From assembly GCA_036245805.1 (NCBI GenBank), contig BTRK01000004.1, forward strand, positions 34,023,541-34,087,540: a stretch of DNA of 64,000 nucleotides. Direction: 5' to 3'. The position numbers and the translations under genes were made by a program. Shown here piece by piece: positions 11,693 to 24,493 of this stretch. Under the pieces are notes generated by a model, which was given only the letters and a program-made list of their open reading frames with translations, searched no databases and was not told the origin of the DNA. Each line of letters starts with the position of its first letter. Within the stretch, counting starts at the first letter, position 1. Source of the DNA: Pristionchus mayeri (Eukaryota > Nematoda > Chromadorea > Rhabditida > Neodiplogasteridae).

Positions 11693-14600
11693 GGCTTGAG
11701 CTCTGCTATTTCCTCGGGTATAGTCGCAAAAGTTTCGACTTCTTTGACTGTAGGCGAGTCGTAACCGCTTGGCTCGCCTGTTCAATGGAAGTGCTGTTGA
11801 GGATATCCAAACGCATTCACACCACTATCTTCTCTATCCGTTCAATTCTCCCCTGATCCTCTAGCTCCTCCTTAGTTCTGTCTTTAGTTCTTTCTCAATC
11901 TCTTCCTGAATAGTTCCCCATATTGTGCTATGGCTTGAGCTCTGCTATTTCCTCGGGTATAGTCGCAAAAGTTTCGACTTCTGTGACTGTAGGCGAGTCG
12001 TTACCGCTTGGCTCGCCTGTTCAATGGAGGTGCTGTTGAGGATATCCAAACGCATTCACACCACTATTTTCTCTATCCGTTCAATTCTCCCCTGATCCTC
12101 TAGCTCCTCCTTAGTTCTGTCTTTAGTTCTTTCTCAATCTCTTCCTGAATAGTTCCCCGATTGTATATGGCTTGAGCTCTGCTATTTCCTCGGGTATAGT
12201 CTCAAAAGTTTCGACTTCTGTGACTAGGCGAGTCGTTACCGCTTGGCTCGCCTGTTCAATGGAAGTGCTGTTGAGGATATCCAAACGCATTCACACCACT
12301 ATTTTCTCTATCCGTTCAATTCTCCCCTGATCATCTAGCTCCTCCATAGTTGTGTCTTTAGTTCTTTCTTATCTCTTTCTCAATAGTTCCCCGATTGTAT
12401 ATGGCTTGAGCTCTGCTATTTCCTCGGGTATAGTCTCAAAAGTTTCGACTTCTGTGACTATAGGCGAGTCGTTACCGCTTGGCTCGCCTGTTCAATGGAA
12501 GTGCTGTTGAGGATATCCAAACGCATTCACACCCTATCTTCTCTATCCGTTCAATTCTCCCCTGATCATCTAGCTCCTCCATAGCTGTGTCTTTAGTTCT
12601 TTCTTATCTCTTTCTCAATAGTTCCCCGATTGTATATGGCTTGAGCTCTGCTATTTCCTCGGGTATAGTCTCAAAAGTTTCGACTTCTGTGACTATAGGC
12701 GAGTCGTTACCGCTTGGCTCGCCTGTTCAATGGAAGTGCTGTTGAGGATATCCAAACGCATTCACACCCTATCTTCTCTATCCGTTCAATTCTCCCCTGA
12801 TCATCTAGCTCCTCCATAGCTGTGTCTTTAGTTCTTTCTTATCTCTTTCTCAATAGTTCCCCGATTGTATATGGCTTGAGCTCTGCTATTTCCTCGGGTA
12901 TAGTCTCAAAAGTTTCGACTTCTGTGACTATAGGCGAGTCGTTACCGCTTGGCTCGCCTGTTCAATGGAAGTGCTGTTGAGGATATCCAACCGCATTCAC
13001 ACCACTATCTTCTCTATCCGTTCAATTCTCCCCTGATCCTCTAGCTCCTCCTTAGTTCTGTCTTTAGTTCTTTCTCAATCTCTTCCTGAATAGTTCCCCA
13101 TATTGTGCTATGGCTTGAGCTCTGCTATTTCCTCGGGTATAGTCGCAAAAGTTTCGACTTCTTTGACTGTAGGCGAGTCGTAACCGCTTGGCTCGCCTGT
13201 TCAATGGAAGTGCTGTTGAGGATATCCAAACGCATTCACACCACTATCTTCTCTATCCGTTCAATTCTCCCCTGATCCTCTAGCTCCTCCTTAGTTCTGT
13301 CTTTAGTTCTTTCTCAATCTCTTCCTGAATAGTTCCCCATATTGTGCTATGGCTTGAGCTCTGCTATTTCCTCGGGTATAGTCGCAAAAGTTTCGACTTC
13401 TGTGACTGTAGGCGAGTCGTTACCGCTTGGCTCGCCTGTTCAATGGAGGTGCTGTTGAGGATATCCAAACGCATTCACACCACTATTTTCTCTATCCGTT
13501 CAATTCTCCCCTGATCCTCTAGCTCCTCCTTAGTTCTGTCTTTAGTTCTTTCTCAATCTCTTCCTGAATAGTTCCCCGATTGTATATGGCTTGAGCTCTG
13601 CTATTTCCTCGGGTATAGTCTCAAAAGTTTCGACTTCTGTGACTAGGCGAGTCGTTACCGCTTGGCTCGCCTGTTCAATGGAAGTGCTGTTGAGGATATC
13701 CAAACGCATTCACACCACTATTTTCTCTATCCGTTCAATTCTCCCCTGATCATCTAGCTCCTCCATAGTTGTGTCTTTAGTTCTTTCTTATCTCTTTCTC
13801 AATAGTTCCCCGATTGTATATGGCTTGAGCTCTGCTATTTCCTCGGGTATAGTCTCAAAAGTTTCGACTTCTGTGACTATAGGCGAGTCGTTACCGCTTG
13901 GCTCGCCTGTTCAATGGAAGTGCTGTTGAGGATATCCAACCGCATTCACACCACTATCTTCTCTATCCGTTCAATTCTCCCCTGATCATCTAGCTCCTCC
14001 ATAGTTGTGTCTTTAGTTCTTTCTTATCTCTTTCTCAATAGTTCCCCGATTGTATATGGCTTGAGCTCTGCTATTTCCTCGGGTATAGTCTCAAAAGTTT
14101 CGACTTCTGTGACTATAGGCGAGTCGTTACCGCTTGGCTCGCCTGTTCAATGGAAGTGCTGTTGAGGATATCCAAACGCATTCACACCCTATCTTCTCTA
14201 TCCGTTCAATTCTCCCCTGATCATCTAGCTCCTCCATAGCTGTGTCTTTAGTTCTTTCTTATCTCTTTCTCAATAGTTCCCCGATTGTATATGGCTTGAG
14301 CTCTGCTATTTCCTCGGGTATAGTCTCAAAAGTTTCGACTTCTGTGACTATAGGCGAGTCGTTACCGCTTGGCTCGCCTGTTCAATGGAAGTGCTGTTGA
14401 GGATATCCAACCGCATTCACACCACTATCTTCTCTATCCGTTCAATTCTCCCCTGATCATCTAGCTCCTCCATAGTTGTGTCTTTAGTTCTTTCTTATCT
14501 CTTTCTCAATAGTTCCCCGATTGTATATGGCTTGAGCTCTGCTATTTCCTCGGGTATAGTCTCAAAAGTTTCGACTTCTGTGACTATAGGCGAGTCGTTA

Positions 14601-15241
14601 CCGCTTGGCTCGCCTGTTCAATGGAAGTGCTGTTGAGGATATCCAAACGCATTCACACCCTATCTTCTCTATCCGTTCAATTCTCCCCTGATCATCTAGC
14701 TCCTCCATAGCTGTGTCTTTAGTTCTTTCTTATCTCTTTCTCAATAGTTCCCCGATTGTATATGGCTTGAGCTCTGCTATTTCCTCGGGTATAGTCTCAA
14801 AAGTTTCGACTTCTGTGACTATAGGCGAGTCGTTACCGCTTGGCTCGCCTGTTCAATGGAAGTGATGTTGAGGATATCCAAACGCATTCACACCACTATC
14901 TTCTCTATCCGTTCAATTCTCCCCTGATCCTCTAGCTCCTCCTTAGTTCTGTCTTTAGTTCTTTCTCAATCTCTTCCTGAATAGTTCCCCATATTGTGCT
15001 ATGGCTTGAGCTCTGCTATTTCCTCGGGTATAGTCGCAAAAGTTTCGACTTCTTTGACTGTAGGCGAGTCGTAACCGCTTGGCTCGCCTGTTCAATGGAA
15101 GTGCTGTTGAGGATATCCAAACGCATTCACACCACTATCTTCTCTATCCGTTCAATTCTCCCCTGATCCTCTAGCTCCTCCTTAGTTCTGTCTTTAGTTC
15201 TTTCTCAATCTCTTCCTGAATAGTTCCCCATATTGTGCTAT
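11693..15241. repeat. HOR with variable number of GTCTC-type monomers (6-mer then 8-mer)
   Basis: The order is one TTCTTTGAC/GTAACCG monomer, one GTGACTG/GGAGGTG monomer, one ACTAGG monomer, then n monomers of GTCTC/ACTATAGG type. The TTCTTTGAC/GTAACCG monomer falls at 11693, 13112 and 15003, which are 1419 bp (six monomers) and 1891 bp (eight monomers) apart. The ACTAGG deletion recurs at 12222 and 13641, 1419 bp apart. The tail has three GTCTC monomers in the first copy (12403-13111) and five in the second (13822-15002). Confidence 0.9.
13822..14763. repeat. 471-bp dimer, two copies
   Basis: CCAACCGCATTC monomers (AACCGC at 13938 and 14409) alternate with monomers that carry CACCCTATC (ACCCT at 14186 and 14657). 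Both pairs are exactly 471 bp apart. The dimer sits inside the expanded GTCTC tail of the surrounding HOR. Confidence 0.88.
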
Positions 15242-18200
15242 GGCTTGAGCTCTGCTATTTCCTCGGGTATAGTCGCAAAAGTTTCGACTTCTGTGACTGT
15301 AGGCGAGTCGTTACCGCTTGGCTCGCCTGTTCAATGGAGGTGCTGTTGAGGATATCCAAACGCATTCACACCACTATCTTCTCTATCCGTTCAATTCTCC
15401 CCTGATCCTCTAGCTCCTCCTTAGTTGTGTCATTAGTTCTTTCTCAATCTTTTCCTCAACTGTTCCCCATATTGTGCTATGGCTTGAGCTCTGCTATTTC
15501 CTCGGGAATAGTCGCAAAAGTTTCGACTTCTGTGACTGTAGGCGAGTCGTTACCGCTTGGCTCGCCTGTTCAATGGAGGTGCTGTTGAGGATATCCAAAC
15601 GAATTCACATCACTATCTTCTCTATCCGTTCAATTCTCCCCTGATCCTCTAGCTCCTCCTTAGTTCTGTCTTTAGTTCTTTCTCAATCTCTTCCTGAATA
15701 GTTCCCCATATTGTGCTATGGCTTGAGCTCTGCTATTTCCTCGGGTATAGTCGCAAAAGTTTCGACTTCTGTGACTGTAGGCGAGTCGTTACGGCTTGGC
15801 TCGCCTGTTCAATGGAGGTGCTGTTGAGGATATCCAAACTCATTCACCACTATCTCTCTATCCGTTCTATTCTCCCCTGATCCTCTAGCTCCTCATTAGT
15901 TTTGTCTTTAGTTCTTTCTCAATCTCTTCCTCAATAGTTCCCCATATTGTGCTATGGCTTGAGCTCTGCTATTTCCTCGGGTATAGTCGCAAAAGTTTCG
16001 ACTTCTGTGACTGTAGGCGAGTCGTTACGGCTTGGCTCGCCTGTTCAATGGAGGTGCTGTTGAGGATATCCAAACTCATTCACCACTATCTCTCTATCCG
16101 TTCTATTCTCCCCTGATCCTCTAGCTCCTCATTAGTTTTGTCTTTAGTTCTTTCTCAATCTCTTCCTCAATAGTTCCCCATATTGTGCTATGGCTTGAGC
16201 TCTGCTATTTCCTCGGGTATAGTCGCAAGTTTCGACTTCTTTGACTGTAGGCGAGTCGTTACCGCTTGGCTCGCCTGTTCAATGGAAGTCCTGTTGAGGA
16301 TATCCAAACGCATTCACACCACTATCTTCTCTATCCGTTCAATTCTCCCCTGATCCTCTAGCTCCTCCTTAGTTCTGTCTTTAGTTCTTTCTCAATCTCT
16401 TCCTGAATAGTTCCCCATATTGTGCTATGGCTTGAGCTCTGCTATTTCCTCGGGTATAGTCGCAAAAGTTTCGACTTCTGTGACTGTAGGCGAGTCGTTA
16501 CCGCTTGGCTCGCCTGTTCAATGGAGGTGCTGTTGAGGATATCCAAACGCATTCACACCACTATCTTCTCTATCCGTTCAATTCTCCCCTGATCCTCTAG
16601 CTCCTCCTTAGTTGTGTCATTAGTTCTTTCTCAATCTTTTCCTCAACTGTTCCCCATATTGTGCTATGGCTTGAGCTCTGCTATTTCCTCGGGAATAGTC
16701 GCAAAAGTTTCGACTTCTGTGACTGTAGGCGAGTCGTTACCGCTTGGCTCGCCTGTTCAATGGAGGTGCTGTTGAGGATATCCAAACTCATTCACCACTA
16801 TCTCTCTATCCGTTCTATTCTCCCCTGATCCTCTAGCTCCTCATTAGTTTTGTCTTTAGTTCTTTCTCAATCTCTTCCTCAATAGTTCCCCATATTGTGC
16901 TATGGCTTGAGCTCTGCTATTTCCTCGGGTATAGTCGCAGAAGTTTCGACTTCTGTGACTGTAGGCGAGTCGTTACGGCTTGGCTCGCCTGTTCAATGGA
17001 GGTGCTGTTGAGGATATCCAAACTCATTCACCACTATCTCTCTATCCGTTCTATTCTCCCCTGATCCTCTAGCTCCTCATTAGTTTTGTCTTTAGTTCTT
17101 TCTCAATCTCTTCCTCAATAGTTCCCCATATTGTGCTATGGCTTGAGCTCTGCTATTTCCTCGGGTATAGTCGCAAGTTTCGACTTCTTTGACTGTAGGC
17201 GAGTCGTTACCGCTTGGCTCGCCTGTTCAATGGAAGTCCTGTTGAGGATATCCAAACGCATTCACACCACTATCTTCTCTATCCGTTCAATTCTCCCCTG
17301 ATCCTCTAGCTCCTCCTTAGTTCTGTCTTTAGTTCTTTCTCAATCTCTTCCTGAATAGTTCCCCATATTGTGCTATGGCTTGAGCTCTGCTATTTCCTCG
17401 GGTATAGTCGCAAAAGTTTCGACTTCTGTGACTGTAGGCGAGTCGTTACCGCTTGGCTCGCCTGTTCAATGGAGGTGCTGTTGAGGATATCCAAACGCAT
17501 TCACACCACTATCTTCTCTATCCGTTCAATTCTCCCCTGATCCTCTAGCTCCTCCTTAGTTGTGTCATTAGTTCTTTCTCAATCTTTTCCTCAACTGTTC
17601 CCCATATTGTGCTATGGCTTGAGCTCTGCTATTTCCTCGGGAATAGTCGCAAAAGTTTCGACTTCTGTGACTGTAGGCGAGTCGTTACCGCTTGGCTCGC
17701 CTGTTCAATGGAGGTGCTGTTGAGGATATCCAAACGAATTCACATCACTATCTTCTCTATCCGTTCAATTCTCCCCTGATCCTCTAGCTCCTCCTTAGTT
17801 CTGTCTTTAGTTCTTTCTCAATCTCTTCCTGAATAGTTCCCCATATTGTGCTATGGCTTGAGCTCTGCTATTTCCTCGGGTATAGTCGCAAAAGTTTCGA
17901 CTTCTTTGACTGTAGGCGAGTCGTTACCGCTTGGATCGCCTGTTCAATGGAAGTGCTGTTGAGGATATCGAAACGCATTCACACCACTATCTTCTCTATC
18001 CGTTCAATTCTCCCCTGATCCTCTAGCTCCTCCTTAGTTCTGTCTTTAGTTCTTTCTCAATCTCTTCCTGAATAGTTCCCCATATTGTGCTATGGCTTGA
18101 GCTCTGCTATTTCCTCGGGTATAGTCGCAAAAGTTTCGACTTCTGTGACTGTAGGCGAGTCGTTACGGCTTGGCTCGCCTGTTCAATGGAGGTGCTGTTG

Positions 18201-20474
18201 AGGATATCCAAACTCATTCACCACTATCTCTCTATCCGTTCTATTCTCCCCTGATCCTCTAGCTCCTCATTAGTTTTGTCTTTAGTTCTTTCTCAATCTC
18301 TTCCTCAATAGTTCCCCATATTGTGCTATGGCTTGAGCTCTGCTATTTCCTCGGGTATAGTCGCAAAAGTTTCGACTTCTGTGACTGTAGGCGAGTCGTT
18401 ACGGCTTGGCTCGCCTGTTCAATGGAGGTGCTGTTGAGGATATCCAAACTCATTCACCACTATCTCTCTATCCGTTCTATTCTCCCCTGATCCTCTAGCT
18501 CCTCATTAGTTTTGTCTTTAGTTCTTTCTCAATCTCTTCCTCAATAGTTCCCCATATTGTGCTATGGCTTGAGCTCTGCTATTTCCTCGGGTATAGTCGC
18601 AAAAGTTTCGACTTCTTTGACTGTAGGCGAGTCGTTACCGCTTGGCTCGCCTGTTCAATGGAAGTCCTGTTGAGGATATCCAAACGCATTCACACCACTA
18701 TCTTCTCTATCCGTTCAATTCTCCCCTGATCCTCTAGCTCCTCCTTAGTTCTGTCTTTAGTTCTTTCTCAATCTCTTCCTGAATAGTTCCCCATATTGTG
18801 CTATGGCTTGAGCTCTGCTATTTCCTCGGGTATAGTCGCAAAAGTTTCGACTTCTGTGACTGTAGGCGAGTCGTTACCGCTTGGCTCGCCTGTTCAATGG
18901 AGGTGCTGTTGAGGATATCCAAACGCATTCACACCACTATCTTCTCTATCCGTTCAATTCTCCCCTGATCCTCTAGCTCCTCCTTAGTTGTGTCATTAGT
19001 TCTTTCTCAATCTTTTCCTCAACTGTTCCCCATATTGTGCTATGGCTTGAGCTCTGCTATTTCCTCGGGAATAGTCGCAAAAGTTTCGACTTCTGTGACT
19101 GTAGGCGAGTCGTTACCGCTTGGCTCGCCTGTTCAATGGAGGTGCTGTTGAGGATATCCAAACGAATTCACATCACTATCTTCTCTATCCGTTCAATTCT
19201 CCCCTGATCCTCTTTCTCCTCCTTAGTTGTGTCTTTAGTTCTTTCTCAATCTCTTCCTGAATAGTTCCCCATATTGTGCTATGGCTTGAGCTCTGCTATT
19301 TCCTCGGGTATAGTCGCAAAAGTTTCGACTTCTTTGACTGTAGGCGAGTCGTTACGGCTTGGCTCGCCTGTTCAATGGAGGTGCTGTTGTGGATATCCAA
19401 ACTCATTCACCACTATCTCTCTATCCGTTCTATTCTCCCCTGATCCTCTAGCTCCTCATTAGTTGTGTCTTTAGTTCTTTCTCAATCTCTTCCTCAATAG
19501 TTCCCCATATTGTGCTATGGCTTGAGCTCTGCTATTTCCTCGGGTATAGTCGCAAAAGTTTCGACTTCTGTGACTGTAGGCGAGTCGTTACCGCTTGGCT
19601 CGCCTGTTCAATGGAAGTGCTGTTGAGGATATCCAAGCGCATTCACACCACTATTTTCTCTATCCGTTCAATTCTCCCCTGATCCTCTAGCTCCTCATTA
19701 GTTTTGTCTTTAGTTCTTTCTCAATCTCTTCCTCAATAGTTCTCCATATTGTGCTATGGCTTGAGCTCTGCTATTTCCTCGGGTATAGTCGCAAAAGTTT
19801 CGACTTCTTTGACTGTAGGCGAGTCGTTACCGCTTGGCTCGCCTGTTCAATGGAAGTCCTGTTGAGGATATCCAAACGCATTCACACCACTATCTTCTCT
19901 ATCCGTTCAATTCTCCCCTGATCCTCTAGCTCCTCCTTAGTTCTGTCTTTAGTTCTTTCTCAATCTCTTCCTGAATAGTTCCCCATATTGTGCTATGGCT
20001 TGAGCTCTGCTATTTCCTCGGGTATAGTCGCAAAAGTTTCGACTTCTGTGACTGTAGGCGAGTCGTTACCGCTTGGCTCGCCTGTTCAATGGAGGTGCTG
20101 TTGAGGATATCCAAACGCATTCACACCACTATCTTCTCTATCCGTTCAATTCTCCCCTGATCCTCTAGCTCCTCCTTAGTTGTGTCATTAGTTCTTTCTC
20201 AATCTTTTCCTCAACTGTTCCCCATATTGTGCTATGGCTTGAGCTCTGCTATTTCCTCGGGAATAGTCGCAAAAGTTTCGACTTCTGTGACTGTAGGCGA
20301 GTCGTTACCGCTTGGCTCGCCTGTTCAATGGAGGTGCTGTTGAGGATATCCAAACGAATTCACATCACTATCTTCTCTATCTGTTCAATTCTCCCCTGAT
20401 CCTCTTTCTCCTCCTTCGTTGTGTCTTTAGTTCTTTCTCAATCTCTTCCTGAATAGTTCCCCATATTGTGCTAT
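15242..20474. repeat. 4/5/6-monomer HOR family with GAAGTCCTG marker
   Basis: The private GAAGTCC variant is at 16285, 17233, 18661 and 19853, spaced 948, 1428 and 1192 bp (four, six and five monomers). In each case the order is GTTACGG or related monomer(s) with CGTTCTATTCTCC, then the GAAGTCC monomer, then a GTCATTAG monomer, then a GGGAATAG/GAATTCACATC monomer. CGCAAGTTT (two bases missing) at 16224 and 17172 supports the 948-bp step. The monomer at 16668 is chimeric. Confidence 0.9.
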
Positions 20475-22605
20475 GGCTTGAGCTCTGCTATTTCCTCGGG
20501 TATAGTCGCAAAAGTTTCGACTTCTGTGACTGTAGGCGAGTCGTTACCGCTTGGCTCGCCTGTTCAATGGAGGTGCTGTTGAGGATATCCAAGCGCATTC
20601 ACACCACTATCTTCTCTATCCGTTCAATTCTCCCCTGATCTAGCTCCTCCTTAGTCGTGTCTTTAGTTCTTTCTCAATCTCTTCCTCAATAGTTCCCCAT
20701 ATTGTGCTATGGCTTGATCTCTGCTATTTCCTCGGGTATAGTCGCAAAAGTTTCGACTTCTGTGACTATAGGCGAGTCGTTACCGCTTGGCTCGCCTGTT
20801 CAATGGAGGTGCTTTTGAGGATATCCAAACTCATTCACCACTATCTCTCTATCCGTTCAATTCGCCCCTGATCCTCTAGCTCCTCCATAGTTGTGTCTTT
20901 AGTTCTTTCTTATCTCTTTCTCAATAGTTCCCCGATTGTATATGGCTTGAGCTCTGCTATTTCCTCGGGTATAGTCGCAAAAGTTTCGACTTCTGTGACT
21001 GTAGGCGAGTCGTTACGGCTTGGCTCGCCTGTTCAATGGAGGTGCTGTTGAGGATATCCAAACTCATTCACCACTATCTCTCTATCCGTTCTATTCTCCC
21101 CTGATCCTCTAGCTCCTCATTAGTTGTGTCTTTAGTTCTTTCTCAATCTCTTCCTCAATAGTTCCCCATATTGTGCTATGGCTTGAGCTCTGCTATTTCC
21201 TCGGGTATAGTCGCAAAAGTTTCGACTTCTTTGACTGTAGGCGAGTCGTTACTGCTTGGCTCGCCTGTTCAATGGAAGTGCTGTTGAGGATATCCAAACG
21301 CATTCATACCACTATCTTCTCTATCCATTCAATTCTCCCCTGATCCTCTAGCTCCTTCTTAGTTCTGTCTTTAGTTCTTTCTCAATCTCTTCCTGAATAG
21401 TTCCCCATATTGTGCTATGGCTTGAGCTCTGCTATTTCCTCGGGTATAGTCGCAAAAGTTTCGACTTCTGTGACTGTAGGCGAGTCGTTACGGCTTGGCT
21501 CGCCTGTTCAATGGAGGTGCTGTTGTGGATATCCAAACTCATTCACCACTATCTCTCTATCCGTTCTATTCTCCCCTGATCCTCTAGCTCCTCATTAGTT
21601 GTGTCTTTAGTTCTTTCTCAATCTCTTCCTCAATAGTTCCCCATATTGTGCTATGGCTTGAGCTCTGCTATTTCCTCGGGTATAGTCGCAAAAGTTTCGA
21701 CTTCTGTGACTGTAGGCGAGTCGTTACCGCTTGGCTCGCCTGTTCAATGGAAGTGCTGTTGAGGATATCCAAATGCATTCACACCACTATTTTCTCTATC
21801 CGTTTAATTCTCCCCTGATCCTCTAGCTCCTCCTTAGTTGTGTCTTTAGTTCTTTCTCAATCTCTTCCTGAATAGTTTAGTTCCCCATATTGTGCTATGG
21901 CTTGAGCTCTGCTATTTCCTCGGGTATAGTCGCAAAAGTTTCGACTTCTGTGACTGTAGGCGAGTCGTAACCGCTTGGCTCGCATGTTCAATGGAGGTGC
22001 TGTTGAGGATATCCAAACTCATTCACCACTATCTTCTCTAACCGTTCAATTCTCCCCTGATCCTCTAGCTCCTCCATAGTTGTGTCTTTAGTTCTTTCTT
22101 ATCTCTTTCTCAATAGTTCCCCGATTGTATATGGCTTGAGCTCTGCTATTTCCTCGGGTATAGTCGCAAAAGTTTCGACTTCTGTGACTATACGCGAGTC
22201 GTAACCGCTTGGCTCGCATGTTCAATGGAGGTGCTGTTGAGGATATCCAAACTCATTCACCACTATCTTCTCTAACCGTTCAATTCTCCCCTGATCCTCT
22301 AGCTCCTCCATAGTTGTGTCTTTAGTTCTTTCTTATCTCTTTCTCAATAGTTCCCCGATTGTATATGGTTTGAGCTCTGCTATTTCCTCGGGTATAGTCT
22401 CAAAAGTTTCGACTTCTGTGACTATACGCGAGTCGTTACCGCTTGGCTCGCCTGTTCAATGGAAGTGCTGTTGAGGATATCCAAACGCATTCACACCACT
22501 ATTTTCTCTATCCGTTCAATTCTCCCCTGATCATCTAGCTCCTCCATAGTTGTGTCTTTAGTTCTTTCTCAATCTCTTCCTGAATAGTTCCCCATATTGT
22601 GCTAT
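20475..22605. repeat. Heterogeneous segment; part of a 9-monomer duplication
   Basis: GTTGTGG occurs only at 19386 and 21522, 2136 bp (nine monomers) apart, and the neighbouring monomers also match, so 19283-19757 and 21419-21893 are paralogous. Local oddities: a 3-bp loss giving CTGATCTAGC at 20640/20641, GGCTTGATCTC at 20711, ACTATACGCGAG in the two monomers starting 22133 and 22367, and GGTTTGAG at 22367. The last GTCATTAG of the window is just before this segment, near 20184. Confidence 0.82.
21876..21880. repeat. 5-bp insertion TTTAG in the junction block
   Basis: GAATAGTTTAGTTCCCC replaces GAATAGTTCCCC, which makes this the longest monomer without foreign sequence (244 bp, 21655-21898). 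TTTAG also occurs nearby in GTCTTTAGTTC, so slippage or local templating is plausible. It is not shared with another monomer. Confidence 0.85.
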
Positions 22606-24493
22606 GGCTTGAGCTCTGCTATTTCCTCGGGTATAGTCGCAAAAGTTTCGACTTCTGTGACTATAGGCGAGTCGTTACCGCTTGGCTCGCCTGTTCAATG
22701 GAGGTGCTGTTGAGGATATCCAAACGCATTCACACCACTATCTTCTCTATCCGTTCAATTCTCCCCTGATCCTCTAGCTCCTCCTTAGTTGTGTCTTTAG
22801 TTCTTTCTCAATCTCTTCCTGAATAGTTCCCCATATTGTGCTATGGCTTGAGCTCTGCTATTTCCTCGGGTATAGTCGCAAAAGTTTCGACTTCTGTGAC
22901 TGTAGGCGAGTCGTAACCGCTTGGCTCGCATGTTCAATGGAGGTGCTGTTGAGGATATCCAAACTCATTCACCACTATCTCTCTATCCGTTCAATTCTCC
23001 ACTGATCCTCTAGCTCCTCATTAGTTGTGTCTTTAGTTCTTTCTCAATCTTCCTCAATAGTTCCCCATATTGTGCTATGGCTTGAGCTCTGCTATTTCCT
23101 CGGGTATAGTCGCAAAAGTTTCGACTTCTGTGACTGTAGGCGAGTCGTAACCGCTTGGCTCGCATGTTCAATGGAGGTGCTGTTGAGGATATCCAAACTC
23201 ATTCACCACTATCTTCTCTAACCGTTCAATTCTCCCCTGATCCTCTAGCTCCTCCATAGTTGTGTCTTTAGTTCTTTCTTATCTCTTTCTCAATAGTTCC
23301 CCGATTGTATATGGCTTGAGCTCTGCTATTTCCTCGGGTATAGTCGCAAAAGTTTCGACTTCTGTGACTATAGGCGAGTCGTTACCGCTTGGCTCGCCTG
23401 TTCAATGGAAGTGCTGTTGAGGATATCCAAACGCATTCACACCACTATCTTCTCTATCCGTTCAATTCTCCCCTGATCATCTAGCTCCTCCATAGTTGTG
23501 TCTTTAGTTCTTTCTTATCTCTTTCTCAATAGTTCCCCGATTGTATATGGCTTGAGCTCTGCTATTTCCTCGGGTATAGTCGCAAAAGTTTCGACTTCTG
23601 TGACTATAGGCGAGTCGTTACCGCTTGGCTCGCCTGTTCAATGGAAGTGCTGTTGAGGATATCCAAACGCATTCACACCACTATCTTCTCTATCCGTTCA
23701 ATTCTCCCCTGATCATCTAGCTCCTCCTTAGTTGTGTCTTTAGTTCTTTCTTATCTCTTTCTCAATAGTTCCCCGATTGTATATGGCTTGAGCTCTGCTA
23801 TTTCCTCGGGTATAGTCGCAAAAGTTTCGACTTCTGTGACTATAGGCGAGTCGTTACCGCTTGGCTCGCCTGTTCAATGGAGGTGCTGTTGAGGATATCC
23901 AAACACATTCACACCACTATCTTCTCTATCCGTTCAATTCTCCCCTGATCCTCTAGCTCCTCCTTAGTTGTGTCTTTAGTTCTTTCTCAATCTCTTCCTG
24001 AATAGTTCCCCATATTGTGCTATGGCTTGAGCTCTGCTATTTCCTCGGGTATAGTCGCAAAAGTTTCGACTTCTGTGACTGTAGGCGAGTCGTAACCGCT
24101 TGGCTCGCCTGTTCAATGGAGGTGCTGTTGAGGATATCCAAACTCATTCACCACTATCTCTCTATCCGTTCAATTCTCCACTGATCCTCTAGCTCCTCAT
24201 TAGTTGTGTCTTTAGTTCTTTCTCAATCTTCCTCAATAGTTCCCCATATTGTGCTATGGCTTGAGCTCTGCTATTTCCTCGGGTATAGTCGCAAAAGTTT
24301 CGACTTCTGTGACTGTAGGCGAGTCGTTACCGCTTGGCTCGCCTGTTCAATGGAAGTGCTGTTGAGGATATCCAAACGCATTCACACCACTATTTTCTCT
24401 ATCCGTTCAATTCTCCCCTGATCATCTAGCTCCACCATAGTTGTGTCTTTAGTTCTTTCTTATCTCTTTCTCAATAGTTCCCCGATTGTATAT
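22606..24493. repeat. 5-mer higher-order repeat, 1179 bp, ~1.6 copies
   Basis: The copies are 22606-23784 and 23785-24493. CTCCACTGATCC recurs (ACTGATCC at 23001 and 24180), as does the 2-bp deletion CAATCTTCCTC (23045 and 24224), each 1179 bp apart. The match ends inside the monomer at 24258, which switches from the GTAACCG/GCATG pattern to GTTACCG/GGAAGTG. Confidence 0.88.
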
